A stretch of DNA of 64,000 nucleotides from Azoarcus sp. Aa7 (GTDB taxonomy: Bacteria > Pseudomonadota > Gammaproteobacteria > Burkholderiales > Rhodocyclaceae): the NCBI RefSeq assembly GCF_014822185.1, contig NZ_QVLR01000040.1, forward strand, positions 124,001 to 188,000. Direction: 5' to 3'. The notes below the pieces were generated by a model. It saw only the letters and a program-made list of their open reading frames with translations. It did no database searches and was not told the origin of the DNA. Shown here piece after piece: positions 46,765 through 54,294 of this stretch (positions are counted from its first letter, which is position 1; every line of letters starts with the position of its first letter). Position numbers and translations under genes: made by a program.

Positions 46765-47130
46765 ATGCAGCCAGCGCAACGCAGGCATTTCTCGCGCATC
46801 CGCTTCAACGCAGGCGCCCGCCTGCTGGTCGGCGACCGCGACGTCCCGTGCGACGTCCGCGACCTGTCGCTCAAGGGCGCCCTGATCCGCTCGGCGCCCG
46901 ACCTGCTCCCCGGCCCGGGCGAACGCTGCCTGCTCGAAATCGCACTCGACGACGAAGGCGCTGCGATCCGCATGGAGGGGGACGTCGTACACACCGGAAA
47001 TGGCTGTATCGGGCTTGCTTGCCGCGAGATCGATCTCGACAGCATCACCCATCTGCGCCGGTTGCTGGAGCTCAATCTCGACGATCCGGAGTTGCTGCAA
47101 CGCGAACTCGGCGCGCTGCTGGACAACTGA
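46765..47130 (+). CDS. PilZ-domain protein (putative c-di-GMP effector)
   Basis: This 121-residue protein consists of a single PilZ domain. The c-di-GMP binding residues appear as QRRHFSRIRF at 5-14 (the RxxxR element) and CDVRDLSLKGALI at about 29-41 (the D/NxSxxG element, with DLSLKG). Small PilZ proteins bind c-di-GMP and act on partners in pilus or biofilm control. It lies between the Lap exporter and the zinc genes as a single-gene unit. Confidence 0.88.
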   Translation: MQPAQRRHFSRIRFNAGARLLVGDRDVPCDVRDLSLKGALIRSAPDLLPGPGERCLLEIALDDEGAAIRMEGDVVHTGNGCIGLACREIDLDSITHLRRLLELNLDDPELLQRELGALLDN

Positions 47131-47137
47131 TCTGCCC

Positions 47138-47192
47138 GGCAGGGGGATGACGGTTAATGCTACAATGTTGCATTAACCGTCATCCCCCTGCC
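47138..47192. promoter_or_regulatory. 55-bp near-perfect palindrome upstream of zur (candidate Zur operator)
   Basis: Arms at 47138-47160 and 47170-47192 are perfectly complementary for 23 bp around a 9-base centre (TACAATGTT) that itself differs from symmetry at only three positions. The core reads TTAATGCTACAATG followed by TTGCATTAA. TACAAT at 47161-47166 could serve as a -10 box, placing transcription start inside the right arm and 20-25 bases before the zur ATG. A Fur-family dimer bound here would block it. No Shine-Dalgarno is seen between palindrome and ATG. Confidence 0.7.
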
Positions 47193-47196
47193 CGCA

Positions 47197-47640
47197 ATGC
47201 CTGCCCCGGATACCTCCTCTGCCGCCCACCTGATAGCCGCCTGCGGCGGCCGCGTCACGCGCACGCGCATCGCGGTGCTCGAGATCCTGCAGGACAGCCC
47301 GCGCTCGCTGAACCACGACGATGTCGCGGCACGACTTGCGGCGGACGGCATGCCGCACGACCGCGTGACGCTGTACCGCACGCTCGACTGGCTCGTCGAG
47401 CAGGGGCTCGCGCATCGCATCATCGGTCCCGACCGCGCGCGACGCTTCAAGGCGGGCGGCGAGCCCCGCAGCCAGCATGCGCACTTCCACTGCGACCGCT
47501 GCGGCCACGTACTGTGCCTCGAATCGATCCGGCCCGACGAACAATTCACGCTGCCTGCCGGATACCAGCCGGAACGGGCCGAACTGGTGTTCCACGGCAC
47601 CTGCGCGGACTGCGGTCGCCAGCGCGGGGCAAAGGTCTGA
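47197..47640 (+). CDS. zur: Fur-family zinc uptake regulator Zur
   Basis: This 147-residue Fur-fold repressor has the winged-helix DNA-binding domain at about 10-85 (VTRTRIAVLEILQ and VTLYRTLDWLVEQGL). The C-terminal metal-binding domain has HAHFHCDRCGHVLC near 94 and a second CADC pair near 136. Assignment to Zur over Fur rests on the znuCBA genes directly downstream. It is probably autoregulated through the palindrome that ends 4 bases before its ATG. The His-rich peptide gene begins 41 bases after the stop. Confidence 0.9.
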   Translation: MPAPDTSSAAHLIAACGGRVTRTRIAVLEILQDSPRSLNHDDVAARLAADGMPHDRVTLYRTLDWLVEQGLAHRIIGPDRARRFKAGGEPRSQHAHFHCDRCGHVLCLESIRPDEQFTLPAGYQPERAELVFHGTCADCGRQRGAKV

Positions 47641-47681
47641 GTGCGCGCGACGCCCCGGCCGCAGCCCCTTCAATAACAACA

Positions 47682-47897
47682 ATGCCCCGACACGACGAGA
47701 TCATGCCCCCGACATCGAGCAGTGCGCTCCCGCACACTCATCACCACCATACCCATGAACACGGCCATGTGCACGGCGCCGCCGCCGCGGCGCCCTTCCC
47801 CGGCACCGCGCTGCTGCTCGGCGTCGGCGCACGCATAGCCCTCGCAGCCGGCGCAGCAGCCGTGCTCTGGCTCACCGTAGGCTGGGCCCTCGCATGA
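47682..47897 (+). CDS. His-rich small membrane protein in zinc operon
   Basis: This is a 71-residue protein that I do not recognise as a named family. Residues 18-32 contain a dense His cluster (HTHHHHTHEHGHVH). One hydrophobic helix follows at about 44-68 (ALLLGVGARIALAAGAAAV), so it is probably membrane-anchored with a metal-binding N-terminal tail. Its stop overlaps the znuC ATG (ATGA). A role in zinc capture or hand-off to ZnuABC is inferred only from composition and position. An internal ATG at 47703 would drop seven residues and keep the cluster. Confidence 0.7.
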   Translation: MPRHDEIMPPTSSSALPHTHHHHTHEHGHVHGAAAAAPFPGTALLLGVGARIALAAGAAAVLWLTVGWALA

Positions 47898-48652
47898 ACG
47901 CGCGCGACGCCATCCTCGAACTCGACAACCTGACCCTGGGCTATGACCGCCATCCGGCCGTCCACCACCTCAGGTGCCGTATCGCCCCAGGCGCATTGGT
48001 CGCGATCGTCGGGCCCAACGGCGCGGGCAAGTCGACGCTTTTCAAGGCGCTGACCGGGGAGCTGCCCCCGCTGCAAGGTCACTTCCGCGTGCACGCGGGC
48101 AAGCGCGGCATCGCCTACCTGCCGCAGCAAAGCGAACTCGATCGCAGCTTCCCGGTATCCGTGTTCGACATGGTCTCGATGGGGCTGTGGCGCGAGATCG
48201 GCGCCTTTCGCGGACTCAGCCGCAGCCAGGCGGAGCGCGTGCGCGCGGCCCTCGCGGCGGTCGGCCTGTCGGGCTTCGAGGCGCGCCAGATCGGCACCCT
48301 CTCCGGTGGCCAGCTGCAGCGCGCGCGCTTTGCGCGGATGATGCTGCAGGACGCGAACCTCCTCCTTCTCGACGAGCCGTTCAACGCGATCGACGCGCGC
48401 ACGATCGAGGACCTCATCGCCCTGATCCTGCTGTGGCATGCCGAAGGACGGACCATCCTCGCCGTTCTCCACGATCTCACCCTGGTGCGACGCCACTTCC
48501 CCGAGTGCCTGCTGCTCGCGCGCGAATGCCTCGGCTTCGGCCCGACCGACGAGATCCTCACCCCCGAACGCCTCGCCACCGCGCGCCGCCTTGCCGGCGA
48601 GTTCGACGCCACCGCTCCGGTGTGCCACCGCCCCGAAGCGGAGGCCGCATGA
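47894..48652 (+). CDS. znuC: Zinc ABC transporter ATPase
   Basis: This 252-residue ATP-binding subunit of the Zn2+ importer has Walker A VGPNGAGKSTLFKAL near residue 38 and the Q-loop LPQQSELDR near 79. The signature LSGGQLQRARFARM is near 136, Walker B LLLLDEPFNAID near 155, and the H-loop LHDLTLV near 190. The sequence has the pattern of the manganese/zinc ABC class. It is coupled to both neighbours by ATGA overlaps. Zinc, not manganese, is favoured by linked zur. Confidence 0.93.
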   Translation: MNARDAILELDNLTLGYDRHPAVHHLRCRIAPGALVAIVGPNGAGKSTLFKALTGELPPLQGHFRVHAGKRGIAYLPQQSELDRSFPVSVFDMVSMGLWREIGAFRGLSRSQAERVRAALAAVGLSGFEARQIGTLSGGQLQRARFARMMLQDANLLLLDEPFNAIDARTIEDLIALILLWHAEGRTILAVLHDLTLVRRHFPECLLLARECLGFGPTDEILTPERLATARRLAGEFDATAPVCHRPEAEAA

Positions 48653-49518
48653 TCGCGGAAACCCTGTTCGGCCCCTTCGCCGAATTCGAGTTCATGCGCC
48701 GTGCGCTCGCGGGATGTCTCGCGCTTGCGCTGGGGGCGACGCCGGTCGGCGTGTTCCTGCTGCTGCGGCGCATGAGCCTGATGGGCGACGCGATGGCGCA
48801 CGCGATCCTGCCCGGCGCCGCGCTCGGCTATCTCGCCTTCGGCCTGTCGCTCGGGGCGATGACGGTCGGCGGCATCATCGCCGGCATCGTCGTCGCACTC
48901 GCGGCCGGCCTCGTCGCGCGCTCGTCCATCCTCAAGGAGGATGCCAGCCTGGCTGCCTTCTACCTGCTGTCGATCGCCACCGGCGTGATGATCGTGTCGC
49001 TGCGCGGACGCAACCTCGACCTGCTGCACGTGCTGTTCGGCTCCGTGCTCGCGCTCGACGACCCCTCGCTGCTGCTGATCAGCGCGATCACGACTGCGAC
49101 GCTCGTCGCACTCGCGCTGCTGTACCGGCCGCTGGTGCTCGAATGCTTCGATGCCGCCTTCCTGCGCGGCGTCAGCGCCGCCAGCCCGATCGCGCACTAC
49201 GGCTTTCTGGTGCTCGTGGTGCTCAACCTCGTCGCCGGCTTCCATGCCCTCGGCACGCTGATGGCGGTCGGCATCATGATCCTGCCTTCGGCCGCGGCAC
49301 GCCTGTGGGTCAAGCGCCTGCCGGCGATGCTCGGCCTCGCCGTCCTCATCGCCTTCGCGAGCGGCATCGGCGGGCTGCTCGCCTCCTTCCATGCGGACGT
49401 TCCGGCCGGCCCGGCGATCATCCTCGCCGCCGGCATCGTATACCTGCTGTCGCTCTTCCTCGCCCCGGGCGGCATGCTGGGCGCCCGGCTCAACCGCCGC
49501 CCCCACCTCGAATCCTGA
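48649..49518 (+). CDS. znuB: Zinc ABC transporter permease
   Basis: This 289-residue inner-membrane permease of the ABC-3 (ZnuB/MntB) family has about eight or nine hydrophobic helices. Family blocks are RRMSLMGDAMAHAILPGAALG near 41 and the coupling region AFLRGVSAASPIAHYGFL near 174. LGTLMAVGIMILPSAAARLW near 205 is also present. It starts within the znuC stop (ATGA). znuA begins 16 bases after its stop. Confidence 0.94.
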   Translation: MIAETLFGPFAEFEFMRRALAGCLALALGATPVGVFLLLRRMSLMGDAMAHAILPGAALGYLAFGLSLGAMTVGGIIAGIVVALAAGLVARSSILKEDASLAAFYLLSIATGVMIVSLRGRNLDLLHVLFGSVLALDDPSLLLISAITTATLVALALLYRPLVLECFDAAFLRGVSAASPIAHYGFLVLVVLNLVAGFHALGTLMAVGIMILPSAAARLWVKRLPAMLGLAVLIAFASGIGGLLASFHADVPAGPAIILAAGIVYLLSLFLAPGGMLGARLNRRPHLES

Positions 49519-49534
49519 ACTTCTGCACGAACGC

Positions 49535-50470
49535 ATGCGCCACATCCTGCATCGCCTCCTCGCCCCCCTCGCAGTGCTCCTCGGCCTCGCCGCCCATCCC
49601 GTGCACGCAGCCCCCCTCGAAGTGGTCACGAGCTTCAGCATCCTCGGCGACTTCATCCGCCAGGTCGGGGGAGACCGGATCAAGGTCACGATGCTCGTCG
49701 CGGCCGACCAGGACGCACACAACTTCCAGCCCCGCCCCTCCGACGCCCGCCGCATCGGCGCCGCGCAGCTGGTGGTCGCCAGCGGTCTCGGATTCGACAC
49801 CTGGCTCGAGCGGCTGGCGCAGACCGCTGGCTACAAGGGGCGCGTCCTCGTCGCCAGCCACGGCGTCGAACCCATCGCCGCCGCCGACGAGCACGACGAC
49901 GCGCACGGCCATGGCAAGGGATCCCATCAGGACGCCGTCGATCCGCACGCGTGGCAGGACGTCGCGCGTGCGCAGCGCTACGTGGCGAACATCGCCGACG
50001 CGCTCGCACAGAACGATCCGGCGAACGCGAAGGCCTACCGGGACAATGCCGCGCGGTATGCGGCCGAGCTCAAGGCACTGGACGCCGAAATCCGCAATAC
50101 CCTGGCCGCGATTCCCGCCGAACGACGCAAGGTCGTCAGCGCCCACGACGCCTTCGGCTACTTCGCCCACGCCTACGGCGTGCGCTTCCTCGCCCCGGCC
50201 GGCATCAGCAACCAGTCGGAGCCCTCGGCGGCCGGCGTCGCGAAGCTCATCCGCCAGCTGCGGCACGAGAACGTGCCCGCGGTATTCGTCGAGAGCGTCA
50301 GCGACCCACGGCTGATCGAGCGCATCCGCAAGGAAAGCGGCGCGCGCCTCGGCGGCACGCTGTATTCGGATGCGCTATCGGCGGCCGACGGCCCGGCACC
50401 GACCTACGTGGCGATGATGCGCCACAACCTGCGCACGCTGCTGGACGGAATGACCCCGGGCAGCCGCTAG
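49535..50470 (+). CDS. znuA: Periplasmic zinc-binding protein
   Basis: ZnuA captures Zn2+ in the periplasm for ZnuBC. The 311-residue cluster A-I binding protein has a signal peptide (about 1-25, ending HPVHA). The metal His lie in DAHNFQPRPSD near 61, VDPHAWQD near 139 and SAHDAFGYFAHAYG near 204. The characteristic charged loop with DEHDDAHGHGKGSHQD lies at about 117-132. The loop is modest in length compared with E. coli. It ends the zinc operon, 10 bases from the convergent LysE-type gene. Confidence 0.94.
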   Translation: MRHILHRLLAPLAVLLGLAAHPVHAAPLEVVTSFSILGDFIRQVGGDRIKVTMLVAADQDAHNFQPRPSDARRIGAAQLVVASGLGFDTWLERLAQTAGYKGRVLVASHGVEPIAAADEHDDAHGHGKGSHQDAVDPHAWQDVARAQRYVANIADALAQNDPANAKAYRDNAARYAAELKALDAEIRNTLAAIPAERRKVVSAHDAFGYFAHAYGVRFLAPAGISNQSEPSAAGVAKLIRQLRHENVPAVFVESVSDPRLIERIRKESGARLGGTLYSDALSAADGPAPTYVAMMRHNLRTLLDGMTPGSR

Positions 50471-50480
50471 GACGACTGCT

Positions 50481-51095
50481 TCAGCGCGACGACGCAGCGA
50501 GCAGCGAACCGGCCGCGACGAACATCCCGCCGAACACGCGGTTCTGCGCCTTCATCATGCGCGGACTGCGCAGCCAGCGCCGGCAGCGGCCGGCGAGCAG
50601 CGCGTAGCAGGACATCACGACCATGTCAGTGCCGACCATCGTCGCCGCGATGATGAAGAACTGCGGCCACTGCGGCAGCTGCGGGTCGATGAACTGCGGC
50701 ACCAGCGCGACCATGAAGACGATCGCCTTCGGATTGGTGAGGTTCACGATCACGCCCTGCAGATACACGCCGCGGGCGTCGCGCGCCTCCGCACCGTCTT
50801 CGAGCAGCTCGACCGGCGCGCGCCATTTGCGCACGCCGAGCCAGATCAGGTAGCCGGCCCCGGCGATCTTCACCACCAGAAAGGCCGTCGCCGATGCCGC
50901 CAGCACAGCGCCCAGGCCGAGCACGACGATCGCCAGCTGGATCAGCAGCGCCGTCTGCAGCCCCAGGATCGCGCGCAGCGCCACCGCATAGCCATTACGC
51001 AGCCCCGTCGCCATGCTCAGCACCGCCCCGGGCCCCGGCGACACGGCAATCACCACCGCCGCGGCAAGAAACGCCAGCCACATGTTCCAGCTCAT
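50481..51095 (-). CDS. LysE/RhtB-family amino acid exporter
   Basis: This 204-residue inner-membrane protein has about six hydrophobic helices. LysE/RhtB hallmarks are the N-terminal helix ending AVSPGPGAVLSMATGLRNGY near residue 20 and YLIWLGVRKWRA near 83. GVIVNLTNPKAIVFMVALVPQFI near 112 is also typical. Such proteins export amino acids such as threonine, homoserine or lysine. The substrate cannot be told from sequence. It is followed 31 bases further on the minus strand by the TauE/SafE permease, read first. Confidence 0.88.
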   Translation of the reverse strand: MSWNMWLAFLAAAVVIAVSPGPGAVLSMATGLRNGYAVALRAILGLQTALLIQLAIVVLGLGAVLAASATAFLVVKIAGAGYLIWLGVRKWRAPVELLEDGAEARDARGVYLQGVIVNLTNPKAIVFMVALVPQFIDPQLPQWPQFFIIAATMVGTDMVVMSCYALLAGRCRRWLRSPRMMKAQNRVFGGMFVAAGSLLAASSR

Positions 51096-51126
51096 CGCAT
51101 CCGCTCCATACGTTCCATGTCGCCGT

Positions 51127-51933
51127 TCAGAAGAACAGCGCGTGCAACATCTTGGCCGACAGCAGCATCAGCACGCCGGCGAAGATCTTCCTCAACACCG
51201 CGACCGGAAGCCGGTGCGCCAGGCGTGCGCCCAGCGGCGCGGTCCAGGTGCTCACGACGCTGATCAGCACCAGCGCCGGAAGGTAGATGAAACCGAGGCT
51301 GTACGGGGGCATTCCGGCACTGCCCCAGCCATTCACCAGATAGCCGATCGTGCCCGCGAGTGCAATCGGCAGGCCGATCGCCGCCGAAGTGCCGATCGCC
51401 TGATGCACCTTCACGTTGCACCAGGTCATGAACGGCACCGACAGCGAACCGCCGCCGATCGCCACCAGTGCGGAAATTCCGCCGATGCCGGCCCCCACGG
51501 CGCTCATCCCGACCGGCCCGGGCAGCTCGCGCGAGGGCTTGGGTTTGACGTTCGCGAGCATCTGCAGCGACACGTAGGCCATGAAGCAGGCGAAGAAGAT
51601 CGCCAGCGGCTGCGACTCGATCCGCGCGGCAATGAAGGTCGCCGCGAAGGTGCCGACGAGGATCCCCGGCGCGATGAAGCGTACGACGTCCCAACGCACC
51701 GCGCCGTGCTTGTGGTGCGCGCGCAGGCTCGCGATGGAGGTCATCACGATGGCCGCCATCGACGTGCCGAGCGCAAGATGCACGACGTTGTCGCGCGGCA
51801 TCCCCTGCGCGACGAACAGCGAAGCCAGCACCGGCACCATGATCCCGCCGCCACCGACGCCCAGCAGGCCGGCAAAGAAGCCGACGAAGGCCCCCAGCGC
51901 GAGGTAGCTCAGCCACCACACATCGAAATCCAT
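51127..51933 (-). CDS. TauE/SafE-family sulfite/organic anion permease
   Basis: This 268-residue membrane protein has about eight hydrophobic helices arranged as two TauE/SafE repeats. Each repeat has a glycine-rich turn: FAGLLGVGGGGIMVP near residue 21, and GIGGISALVAIGGGSLSVP near 145. The family exports sulfite, sulfoacetate or related anions. No sulfur genes are near, so the substrate is open. The start is set at MDFDVWWLSYL. An in-frame extension upstream has no family match. The 6S RNA terminator lies 72 bases upstream of its start. Confidence 0.85.
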   Translation of the reverse strand: MDFDVWWLSYLALGAFVGFFAGLLGVGGGGIMVPVLASLFVAQGMPRDNVVHLALGTSMAAIVMTSIASLRAHHKHGAVRWDVVRFIAPGILVGTFAATFIAARIESQPLAIFFACFMAYVSLQMLANVKPKPSRELPGPVGMSAVGAGIGGISALVAIGGGSLSVPFMTWCNVKVHQAIGTSAAIGLPIALAGTIGYLVNGWGSAGMPPYSLGFIYLPALVLISVVSTWTAPLGARLAHRLPVAVLRKIFAGVLMLLSAKMLHALFF

Positions 51934-52004
51934 CAATTCCTTTCCCGAAGCTGCGCGGAATCCGCTCCGCGGCGTTCCGGCCCCGCGCCGGACAAGGCAA
52001 AAAA

Positions 52005-52040
52005 ACAAAAAAGAGGCGCGGACCGAAATCCGCGCCTCTC
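52005..52040 (-). terminator. Intrinsic terminator of the 6S RNA
   Basis: Read on the minus strand, GAGGCGCGGA pairs with TCCGCGCCTC (10-bp stem, 6-base loop; stem 52038-52013) and is followed by T6. It lies directly after the 6S RNA 3' end and separates it from the TauE/SafE gene. Confidence 0.88.
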
Positions 52041-52047
52041 TCGTTTG

Positions 52048-52222
52048 GCCCCCGCAGTGTCGCCTCCGCCGGCATCCTGAACCTGGGGTTCAGGGAGGTC
52101 GCTTTCCTTCCGCATCAGGCTCACCCGGCTAGGGGCGTGCACACCTGCGGCATCCATGGTCCGCGACCAAGTCTCTCGACATTGGTCCAAGGAATCTACG
52201 ACTTCGACGACACAGCGGGGAT
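52048..52222 (-). ncRNA. ssrS: 6S RNA (ssrS), about 175 nt
   Basis: 6S RNA binds the sigma70 RNA polymerase holoenzyme and damps transcription in stationary phase. On the minus strand the ends form the closing stem: CCCCGCUGUGUCG (52220-52208) with CGACACUGCGGGG (52062-52050), one mismatch. The 3' half contains CCUGAACCCCAGGUUCAGG, matching the conserved 6S hairpin (E. coli CUUGAACCAAGGGUUCAAG). It is followed by GCCGGCGG, as in other 6S RNAs. Position next to zapA is the widely conserved location. Ends are estimated to within a few bases. It is followed by a strong terminator. Confidence 0.88.
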
Positions 52223-52259
52223 TGACCTTACATACGCGCCAACCCGCGCTAACTACCTG

Positions 52260-52562
52260 TTAGAAAAGCTTTTCCTGCTGCGCGAGGACTCCATCGAGCC
52301 GCGCATTCACGAGACCGATTCTACGCTTCGCGGCCTGCATGTCAAACCCGCCGGAACGCTGAAACTGCAAAAATTCGTGCGCGATATTCAGCGCGGTCAT
52401 GACAGCCAGTTTCTCGCCGGACGCATTCGTCCGTGCCGCAAGGCTGTTGAGCTTTTCTTCGAGGAAGGCCATGGCCGCGAGCAGACCTTCACGGTCCTCC
52501 GGACGGCAGGCGACGGAGTAGGTCTTCCCGAGCAGGGAGATGTCGAGGGAGTCGGTCGGCAT
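52260..52562 (-). CDS. zapA: Cell division protein ZapA
   Basis: ZapA binds FtsZ and cross-links protofilaments in the Z-ring. The 100-residue protein has the N-terminal globular domain (LDISLLGKTYSVACRPEDRE at 6-25) and a C-terminal coiled coil (about 55-100). Its size and the neighbouring 6S RNA are both typical. The stop lies about 37 bases before the 6S 5' end, so the RNA could also be processed from a zapA transcript. The upstream zapB-like gene ends one base before its start codon. Confidence 0.93.
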   Translation of the reverse strand: MPTDSLDISLLGKTYSVACRPEDREGLLAAMAFLEEKLNSLAARTNASGEKLAVMTALNIAHEFLQFQRSGGFDMQAAKRRIGLVNARLDGVLAQQEKLF

Positions 52563-52563
52563 G

Positions 52564-52758
52564 TCAGGATTCCGGCAACTGCGCGAGCAGGGCTTCGAGC
52601 TTTTCCGTCGCAAGCCGGACCTTGTCCGCCAGCACACGGTTCTCGGCCTCCAGGCGCACGGCGCGCGTGCGCAACTCGCGCCCTTCCGCGCGGCACGATT
52701 CGAGCAGGCCGACGATCTGTTCGACCTGATTCTCGAGTTTATTGAGTTCTGCGTCCAT
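52564..52758 (-). CDS. ZapB-like coiled-coil protein
   Basis: This 64-residue protein is almost entirely a predicted coiled coil with heptad Leu/Val spacing (LNKLENQVEQIVGLLES and LEAENRVLADKVRLATEKLEA). Short proteins of this kind (TIGR02449-like) lie immediately upstream of zapA in many proteobacteria and resemble ZapB, which binds ZapA at the division site. The start at MDAELNKLENQ is chosen over an upstream in-frame ATG. Exact orthology to E. coli ZapB cannot be asserted. Confidence 0.8.
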   Translation of the reverse strand: MDAELNKLENQVEQIVGLLESCRAEGRELRTRAVRLEAENRVLADKVRLATEKLEALLAQLPES

Positions 52759-52804
52759 CGGCGGGATGGTAGAGGCGCCCCGGGAGGCGGTCAAGGCGGT
52801 CCGC

Positions 52805-54250
52805 TCAGGCCTCGGCCGAATGCACCCAGTCGAGCGCCTCGAACTGCAGCCGGTTCAGTTCGCCGACATCGATGCCCAGCACATTGGCAAACGAGGTCAC
52901 ACGCTGTGCATCGCCGCGCTCGAAGGCGAGCACCAGTTCGAGATACGGCGCCATCGGCCCGCGCTGATGCAACAGGGCATCCTGCATCGGATCGGGCAGC
53001 TTCAGCGGGCGGATCGCGTCCTCGAGCGGCACCTTCAATGCAACATCGAGCAGCGAGAACAGGCCCAGCACGAAAAGCTGGGCGGCGGGATCGCGTTCGC
53101 CGCGCAGACCGCCCAGGAGCTCGAGCAGACGGCCGCGCACGAGGGCATCCTCCATCACGACCGCGGCACCCGGCGCACTGCGCGCACTGCCCAGCAACAT
53201 CATCGACACCCAGCGCTGCAGCGGCTGCTGCCCAAGCACGAGGATCGCCTGTTCGACCGAACTGATGTGGTGATTGAGCCCCCACGCGGCCGCATTCACA
53301 TAGCGCAGCAGACGATACGCAAGCGCGAGGTCGTGCTTGAGGATGACGGCGATTTCCTGGGTATCCACGCCGCTGCGCAGGCGCTGCAGCAGGGATGCGA
53401 GACGCATGCCGTGCGGCGACAGCGAGTTGCCCTTCCAGTCTTCGCGGCGCGTCACGAAACCGCCGGAGAACGCCGTGCAGCCGAGCTTGGCCGCGAGTTC
53501 GAACTCGTCCGGCGTACCCACCTCCCAGGCCCATACGGGCAGGTCGGCGCGCCGCTGGCGCACCGCACGGATGTACAGGCCGAGGTCCTCGGGCAGGCAG
53601 AACCCCATGCGGAACAGCGCCGCATCGGCCTGCGGCAGCATGCTGTCGAGCCACACCCCGGGCTCGCCGTGATCGAGCACGATCTTTACGCCGGCCTCGC
53701 GCAGGCGCACAGCGCTCGCCAGCGTTTCGGCGGACGCGGCACGCGTGGGCAGTTCGGGGCGCACGAGCAGGGTCGCATCGAGCCCCTGCAGCCGCTCCAG
53801 TGCCGGGTTGGCGAGGAAGCCCTCCCACACCCTGAGGCACACCCGGCGGGCCTTTAGCGCCGCGCCATGGCCGTAACGGTCGATCTGCTCGACCAGCAGG
53901 CTGTCGAGGAAATCACGCGCGCGCCGCCCCGTTGCCCGGATGCGCCCGGCGACATCCTCGCGCAGCTCGAAGGCGTAGCCGGTCAGGTTCTGTTCGCGGT
54001 CGAGCATTTCGCTGCGACACAGCAGCGAAAGCGATGCGTCGGCCCGCCCCGGCTCGCCCTCGGCCGGGAGCGGCACGGCGCTCGCGGCCGCCGGCACCGC
54101 CGTCGGCGGCGGCGCTGCCGGCGGAGAAGCGGGCGACGGCTGCGGCGGCGCAGCGGACGGCGACGGTTCGCGCGGCTGGACGGGAATAGCCGGCGAGAAT
54201 GCCGGCCGCTCGGGCTCGATGCCGAAAAGACGCTTCAGCCAGCCCAGCAT
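52805..54250 (-). CDS. EAL-like/HDOD signalling protein (second copy)
   Basis: This 481-residue protein begins with a short hydrophobic-basic stretch (MLGWLKRLFG), then a Pro/Ala linker (about 20-70). A degenerate EAL-like barrel covers about 80-280, without an EAL signature but with IVLDHGEPGVW and AFSGGFVTRRE as in YuxH proteins. The HDOD domain covers about 285-475, with LALAYRLLRYVNAAAWGLNHHI and VEQAILVLGQQPLQRWVSMMLL. It is the same architecture as the 34-35 kb gene but longer. Partners are unknown. It lies 46 bases upstream of the zapB-like gene. Confidence 0.82.
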   Translation of the reverse strand: MLGWLKRLFGIEPERPAFSPAIPVQPREPSPSAAPPQPSPASPPAAPPPTAVPAAASAVPLPAEGEPGRADASLSLLCRSEMLDREQNLTGYAFELREDVAGRIRATGRRARDFLDSLLVEQIDRYGHGAALKARRVCLRVWEGFLANPALERLQGLDATLLVRPELPTRAASAETLASAVRLREAGVKIVLDHGEPGVWLDSMLPQADAALFRMGFCLPEDLGLYIRAVRQRRADLPVWAWEVGTPDEFELAAKLGCTAFSGGFVTRREDWKGNSLSPHGMRLASLLQRLRSGVDTQEIAVILKHDLALAYRLLRYVNAAAWGLNHHISSVEQAILVLGQQPLQRWVSMMLLGSARSAPGAAVVMEDALVRGRLLELLGGLRGERDPAAQLFVLGLFSLLDVALKVPLEDAIRPLKLPDPMQDALLHQRGPMAPYLELVLAFERGDAQRVTSFANVLGIDVGELNRLQFEALDWVHSAEA

Positions 54251-54294
54251 CTCAGGGCCTGCCGCCGTCGAACGCCGCGCGCAAGCTCATCGTG

